NCBI GenBank assembly: GCA_001800015.1
Contig: MGUO01000095.1
Location: forward strand, 1 to 8,319
Source of the DNA: Elusimicrobia bacterium RIFCSPHIGHO2_02_FULL_57_9
Lineage (GTDB): Bacteria > Elusimicrobiota > Elusimicrobia > UBA1565 > UBA9628
Reading direction: 5' to 3'
DNA: 8,319 nucleotides
The notes beneath the pieces were generated by a model. It had not been told where the DNA came from. It ran no database searches and saw only the letters and a list, made by a program, of their open reading frames with translations. The number at the start of each line of letters is the position of its first letter. Positions within the stretch are counted from its first letter, which is position 1. The position numbers were made by a program, and so were the translations under genes. Of this stretch, positions 4,999 through 8,319 are shown one piece after another.

Positions 4999-5574
4999 AT
5001 GGCAGAAACCGTAGAAGCAGGCGCACCTCCTCCCGCGGGGCCGACTCCGGCCATCCCGGCGCCCGAGAGACATCGTGGCGCAGCTCCCCGCGGCCGCAGG
5101 ATGGATTCTCGGGAGGAAGGCGGATTTAAAGAGACGGTGGTTGCCATCAACCGCGTTGCCAAGGTGGTCAAGGGCGGCAAGCGATTTTCTTTTTCCGCGC
5201 TGGTGGTTGTTGGCGACGGAACCGGCATCGTGGGCGCGGGACTAGGCAAGGCGAAGGAAGTTCAGGCCTCCATTCAGAAAGGCAATGCCCAGGCGCGCAA
5301 AAATCTGGTCAAATTCCCTTTGATCGGCGATACGATCCCTCATGAAATTATTTCCAAATACCGTTCGGGCAAGGTTTGGATGAAGCCGGCGGCTCCGGGA
5401 ACCGGCGTTATCGCCGGCGGCGGCGTGCGCGCCGTGCTGGAAGCTGGCGGGGTCAAAAACGTGTTGACCAAGAGCCTGGGCAGCAGCAATCCGTTTAACG
5501 TGGTTGGAGCGACCTTGGAGTGTTTGAGGAGTCTGCGCACCGCAGGGGATGTCGCGAAGCTTCGGGGTAAATAA
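4999..5574 (+). CDS. rpsE: 30S ribosomal protein S5 with Pro/Ala-rich N-terminal extension
   Basis: S5 forms part of the mRNA entry channel with S3 and S4 and influences decoding accuracy. The 191-residue product has an unusual first 40 residues, rich in Pro/Ala/Gly/Arg, including PAIPAPE (17-23). The canonical S5 N-terminal domain follows: FKETVVAINRVAKVVKGGKRFSFSALVVVGDG (43-74), GAGLGKAKEVQASIQKG (79-95), and the second domain APGTGVIAGGGVRAVLEAGGVKNVLTKSLGSSNP (132-165). The C-terminus ends VAKLRGK, without the SVEEILGK-like segment found in E. coli. A strong SD at 4984-4990 fixes the start; reading on from 4750 is ruled out because it overlaps rplR. The next gene starts 1 base after the stop, where rpmD would normally stand. 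Confidence 0.97.
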   Translation: MAETVEAGAPPPAGPTPAIPAPERHRGAAPRGRRMDSREEGGFKETVVAINRVAKVVKGGKRFSFSALVVVGDGTGIVGAGLGKAKEVQASIQKGNAQARKNLVKFPLIGDTIPHEIISKYRSGKVWMKPAAPGTGVIAGGGVRAVLEAGGVKNVLTKSLGSSNPFNVVGATLECLRSLRTAGDVAKLRGK

Positions 5575-5575
5575 T

Positions 5576-6037
5576 ATGGTTTATTTGTATAATCTTCAAC
5601 CCACGCCTGGTTCCCGGCATCGCCGGAAAAGACTTGGCCTGGGAGAGGGCAGCGGACATGGACAGACTTCAACGCGCGGCCAAAAAGGCCAGCGCAGCCG
5701 CTCCGGCGATGGGAAGATGCCGGGGTTTGAGGGCGGCCAGACCCCGTTATTGCGTCGCGTTCCGAAAAGGGGATTCAACAATAAAGCCTTCCGCACCGTT
5801 TATCAGGTCTTATCCCTTGAGAGTATTGAACGGGTTTTTAAGAATCAAAAGGAAGTCACCATCGAAGCGCTTAAAATCCATGGAATGATTAATGGCCGCG
5901 GACCGGTCAAAGTTCTTGGCGCAGGCTCGCTGAGCCGCCCCTATGCGGTTTCGGCGCATGCTTTCTCGGCCGGCGCCATGGAAAAAATCAAAAAGGCCGG
6001 GGGAACCGCGACGGTCCTGGCCGCCAAAGCATCGTGA
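5576..6037 (+). CDS. rplO: 50S ribosomal protein L15
   Basis: L15 is a 23S rRNA-binding assembly protein whose long N-terminal arm threads into the large subunit. The 153-residue product starts MVYLYNLQPTPGSRHRRKRLGLGEGSGHGQTSTRGQKGQ, the glycine/arginine-rich arm that defines the family (consensus LxPAPGSRKxxKRVGRGxGSGxGKTSGRGHKGQ). RRVPKRGF follows (69-76), then the C-terminal domain with GRGPVKVLGAGSLSRPYAVSAHAFSAGAMEKIKKAGGTATVL (117-148). The open frame extends upstream to 5549 inside rpsE, but the family N-terminus begins at the ATG at 5576, 1 base after the rpsE stop. GGGG at 5564-5567 is a weak SD. In this lineage L15 directly follows S5, with no rpmD between. The stop overlaps the secY GTG. 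Confidence 0.98.
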   Translation: MVYLYNLQPTPGSRHRRKRLGLGEGSGHGQTSTRGQKGQRSRSGDGKMPGFEGGQTPLLRRVPKRGFNNKAFRTVYQVLSLESIERVFKNQKEVTIEALKIHGMINGRGPVKVLGAGSLSRPYAVSAHAFSAGAMEKIKKAGGTATVLAAKAS

Positions 6038-7365
6038 TCGATAAGTTTTCAGAGCTATTCGACTCCCCGGAACTGCGCAGGAAGATTCTCTTCAGCCTTG
6101 GGGCCATCGCCGTTTTCCGGATTGGAGCGGCCATTCCCATTCCCGGGGTCAATGGCGAAGCCCTAAGCGCTATCTTCAACGCCCAGCGCGGCGGCATCCT
6201 GAGCTTTCTTAATATTTTTTCAGGCGGAGCATTATCCCGTTTTTCCATTTTTTCCATGGGGGTTATGCCCTACATCAACGCGTCCATCATCATGAGCTTG
6301 CTTCAGGGCGCGCATGTTTTTCCGTATCTGGATCGATTACACAAGGAGGGGGAACTGGGCCGCCGGAAGCTTAATTCCCTGACCCGGTATTTGACGCTGT
6401 TTTTGGCGTCTTTTCAATCTTTCGGGTTGACCCTCATGATCTCCAAATTCCCGATTCCCGGGAACGTCCCCCTGGTTTCCGACCCCTCTTGGGGATTTTA
6501 TGTGGTGACGGTTTTGACTTTGACGGCCGGGACTATTTTTGTCATGTGGCTGGGCGAGCAGATTACCGAGCAGGGGATAGGCAATGGTGTGTCTTTGCTG
6601 ATTTTTGCCGGCATCGTGGACCAGATTCCCGGCGCGGCCATTAATTTCATCAAGCTGATCCAAGCGGAAGAAATCGGTCTTCTCATGGCCTTGGCCATCG
6701 CGGCGATGCTCTTGGGAATTATTCTATCGGTTGTGTGGGTTGAGACCGCGCAGAGAAAGATCCCGGTTCAGTACGCCAAGCGCGTGGTAGGGCGCAAAAT
6801 GTACGGCGGGGCGCAAAGCTATTTGCCTCTTAAAGTCGATCAATCGGGCGTTATCGCGGTCATTTTCGCCGTTTCTCTTCTGGCGGTGCCCATGACCGTC
6901 GTGCAGTTCGCTCCGACGTCGCCTTGGGCGCAGAAAATGGCCGAATTCTTAAATTCCGGCAATTGGATTTACGAGCTCTTTTACGCGGGCCTGATTGTTT
7001 TTTTCTGTTATTTTTACAATTCCGTCTCGATTAATCCGGTGGACTTGGCAGAGAATATGAAGAAATCGGGGGGCTTTATTCCCGGCTACCGGCCGGGCGA
7101 GCCCACCTCCAAGTATATTGAATGGGTGCTTGAAAGAATCACCTTGGGAGGCGCTCTATTCGTGGCCGCCATCTGCGTGCTGCCGGACGTGGCTCGCCGC
7201 CAGGTGAATATTCCGTTTTATTTCGGGGGCACCGCGCTTTTAATCGTGGTCGGCGTGGCCCTAGACACCATGGGCCAGCTTGAAGCGCAGTTGATCATGC
7301 GCCATTATGAAGGCTTCCTTAAAAAGGGAAGGCTGCGGCAGCGCTGGTTCAACGTGGGAACTTGA
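6034..7365 (+). CDS. secY: SecY, protein-conducting channel of the Sec translocon
   Basis: SecY is the channel subunit of SecYEG, moving unfolded proteins across or into the cytoplasmic membrane with SecA or the ribosome. The 443-residue product has the usual length and about ten membrane segments (near 19-38, 72-92, 116-136, 152-172, 182-200, 214-236, 270-291, 312-332, 366-385, 392-411). Signatures: ELRRKILFSLGAIAVFRIGAAIPIPG (13-38), MGVMPYINASIIMSLLQ (75-91, second membrane segment after the plug region), EQGIGNGVSLLIFAGIV (179-195), and the cytoplasmic loop RKIPVQYAKRVVGRKMYGG (241-259). Also NPVDLAENMKKSGGFIPGYRPG (334-355) with basic C-terminal LKKGRLRQRW (429-438). The start is GTG, sharing GTGA with the rplO stop and lacking an SD, so translation is presumably coupled. 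Its place after rplO is canonical. Confidence 0.98.
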   Translation: MIDKFSELFDSPELRRKILFSLGAIAVFRIGAAIPIPGVNGEALSAIFNAQRGGILSFLNIFSGGALSRFSIFSMGVMPYINASIIMSLLQGAHVFPYLDRLHKEGELGRRKLNSLTRYLTLFLASFQSFGLTLMISKFPIPGNVPLVSDPSWGFYVVTVLTLTAGTIFVMWLGEQITEQGIGNGVSLLIFAGIVDQIPGAAINFIKLIQAEEIGLLMALAIAAMLLGIILSVVWVETAQRKIPVQYAKRVVGRKMYGGAQSYLPLKVDQSGVIAVIFAVSLLAVPMTVVQFAPTSPWAQKMAEFLNSGNWIYELFYAGLIVFFCYFYNSVSINPVDLAENMKKSGGFIPGYRPGEPTSKYIEWVLERITLGGALFVAAICVLPDVARRQVNIPFYFGGTALLIVVGVALDTMGQLEAQLIMRHYEGFLKKGRLRQRWFNVGT

Positions 7366-8015
7366 TGATAGTCATATTGCTCGGGGCTCCGGGGTCGGGC
7401 AAAGGGACCCAGTCCAGGATTTTAAGCGCCAAATATGGCTTTAAGCATTTGGCTACCGGCGATATCTTCCGCAGCGAGATAGCGGCTAAAACCACCCTGG
7501 GGCTTAAAGCCGCGGAGTATGTTAAATCCGGCAAGCTGGTGCCGGACGATACCGTGACCGAGATGGTAGCGGGCAAGCTTGAGGGGGCAGAGAAATGCCT
7601 TTTGGACGGCTTTCCTCGCAACCTGGCTCAAGCGCACGCGCTGGCGCCGCTTCTTTCCAGGCAGGGAGAAGCCATTGATCTTGTGATTTTTATGAATCTG
7701 CCTAAAAAAGAGGCTTTAAAACGGCTCACTTCGCGTCGCGTTTGCGGCAGTTGCGGGGAGGTCTTCAATTTTATTTCCCGGCCGCCGAAGACCGAGGGCA
7801 AGTGCGATCAATGCGGCGGCAATTTGACGCAGCGGGAAGATGACACGGAGGCCACGGCCGACAAGCGTCTGATGGTATTTGAGGACTTGACCCGTCCGCT
7901 GGTCGTCTATTATAAGGCGGAGCAGGTTTTCCAGGAGGTCGACGCTTCTCAGAGTCTGGAAGAGGTTACCAAGAATTTATGCGCGGTGATCGATTCGTCT
8001 CGGGCCTTGCGCTGA
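7365..8015 (+). CDS. adk: Adenylate kinase, long form with zinc-type LID
   Basis: Adk interconverts ATP + AMP and 2 ADP in the cytoplasm. The 216-residue product is the long form. It has P-loop GAPGSGKGT (7-15), AMP-binding TGDIFRSEI (31-39), LDGFPRN (80-86) and a LID at about 122-160 with four cysteines, CGSC (127-130) and CDQC (147-150), that probably bind zinc structurally. REDDTEATADKRL (157-169) supplies the phosphate-contacting arginines, and RPLVVYYK closes the core. I chose the ATG at 7365 because MIVILLGAPG matches the family N-terminus; the frame could also start on TTG at 7362 with one extra residue. The ATG shares its A with the secY TGA (TGATG), and GGGAA at 7356-7360 is a weak SD, so reinitiation after secY is likely. 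Confidence 0.98.
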   Translation: MIVILLGAPGSGKGTQSRILSAKYGFKHLATGDIFRSEIAAKTTLGLKAAEYVKSGKLVPDDTVTEMVAGKLEGAEKCLLDGFPRNLAQAHALAPLLSRQGEAIDLVIFMNLPKKEALKRLTSRRVCGSCGEVFNFISRPPKTEGKCDQCGGNLTQREDDTEATADKRLMVFEDLTRPLVVYYKAEQVFQEVDASQSLEEVTKNLCAVIDSSRALR

Positions 8016-8021
8016 AATTGC

Positions 8022-8319
8022 ATGTTTTCAACTAAAACTATAGAACTGAAAAGTCACGCAGAACTGGATATCATGCGCGAAGCCGGATCAATAGTGGCCG
8101 AAACCTTAGTCGTTTTATCCAAGGCCATACAGGCTGGAGTCGCAACCCTTGAGCTCGATGCGCTCTCCAGGCAGGAGTTGGTCCAACGCAAGGCCAAACC
8201 CGCTTTTCTCGGTTATCATGGCTTTCCCGGCGCGCTCTGCGTTTCTATCAATTCGGAGGTTGTTCACGGCATTCCATCGGCCAAACGCAAACTCGCCGAA
8301 GGCGATCTGGTGAGCCTAG
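8022..8319 (+). CDS. map: Methionine aminopeptidase type I, N-terminal part (3' end outside window)
   Basis: Map removes the initiator methionine from nascent proteins using a two-metal site in the pita-bread fold. The first 99 codons are visible: MFSTKTIELKSHAELDIMREAGSIVAETL, matching the family opening (..IELKSxxEIxxMREAGxIVAxxL), then GVATLELDALSR (39-50), KPAFLGYHGFPGALCVSINSEVVHGIPS (59-86) and LAEGDLVSL. His66 in YHGFP corresponds to the conserved substrate-site histidine (E. coli H79). The window ends one base into the next codon, a G, consistent with but not proving the first metal-ligand Asp of the usual GDxVSxD motif. The ATG is 6 bases after adk without a visible SD. Following adk is the standard order in many bacteria, commonly continuing to infA. 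Confidence 0.97.
   Translation, partial: MFSTKTIELKSHAELDIMREAGSIVAETLVVLSKAIQAGVATLELDALSRQELVQRKAKPAFLGYHGFPGALCVSINSEVVHGIPSAKRKLAEGDLVSL

Noticed and set aside
7362..7364. TTG start for adk one codon upstream
   Set aside because: The ATG at 7365 gives MIVILLGAPG, matching the usual adenylate kinase N-terminus, and is a stronger start codon.

Overview
The window is a stretch of a bacterial ribosomal-protein superoperon (the S10/spc gene block). Every recognisable gene is on the + strand, and there is almost no free DNA. In order: the 3' end of rplV (L22), rpsC (S3), rplP (L16), rpmC (L29), rpsQ (S17), rplN (L14), rplX (L24), rplE (L5), rpsN (S14, zinc form), rpsH (S8), rplF (L6), rplR (L18), rpsE (S5), rplO (L15), secY, adk, and the 5' part of map, which runs off the right edge. 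The order matches the conserved bacterial arrangement with one exception: rpmD (L30), normally between rpsE and rplO, is absent, and only 1 base separates those two genes.

Organism: clearly a bacterium, moderately GC-rich by eye. The secY-adk-map order, the four-cysteine S14, the four-cysteine L24 and the four-cysteine adenylate kinase are all common outside the Proteobacteria. Loss of rpmD and low-complexity Ala/Lys/Pro tails on S3, L5, S5 and L6 suggest a less-studied phylum. An Elusimicrobiota-type lineage is one guess, held at low confidence; the sequence alone does not settle it.

Layout. 1-205 is the L22 tail. 233-2310 is the end of the S10 block running into the start of spc; most genes overlap by 4-14 bases or are separated by 3-10 bases. 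2321-4052 (rplX, rplE, rpsN, rpsH) contains the longer gaps (39, 65 and 29 bases). 4057-6037 (rplF, rplR, rpsE, rplO) is tightly packed again. 6034-8319 is the secretion and housekeeping tail: secY starts on GTG inside the rplO stop, adk starts inside the secY stop, and map follows after 6 bases. No gene-free stretch exceeds 65 bases, and I see no terminator or convincing promoter, so the window looks like the middle of one long transcript.

How the genes work together: thirteen complete ribosomal proteins, plus the end of L22, are made together for both subunits. SecY forms the membrane channel that receives nascent chains from the ribosome, Map removes initiator methionine from nascent chains, and Adk balances adenine nucleotides. 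The part that canonical genes explain least is the rplE-rpsN gap. It holds a perfect 8-bp hairpin and a 20-codon ORF with its own Shine-Dalgarno sequence that fills the gap almost exactly. The other notable signal is a PAIPAPE motif, encoded by nearly identical DNA, in the tails of S3 and S5, two neighbouring proteins of the small subunit. I found no sign of a novel multi-gene system; this is mostly an ordinary core-genome region.
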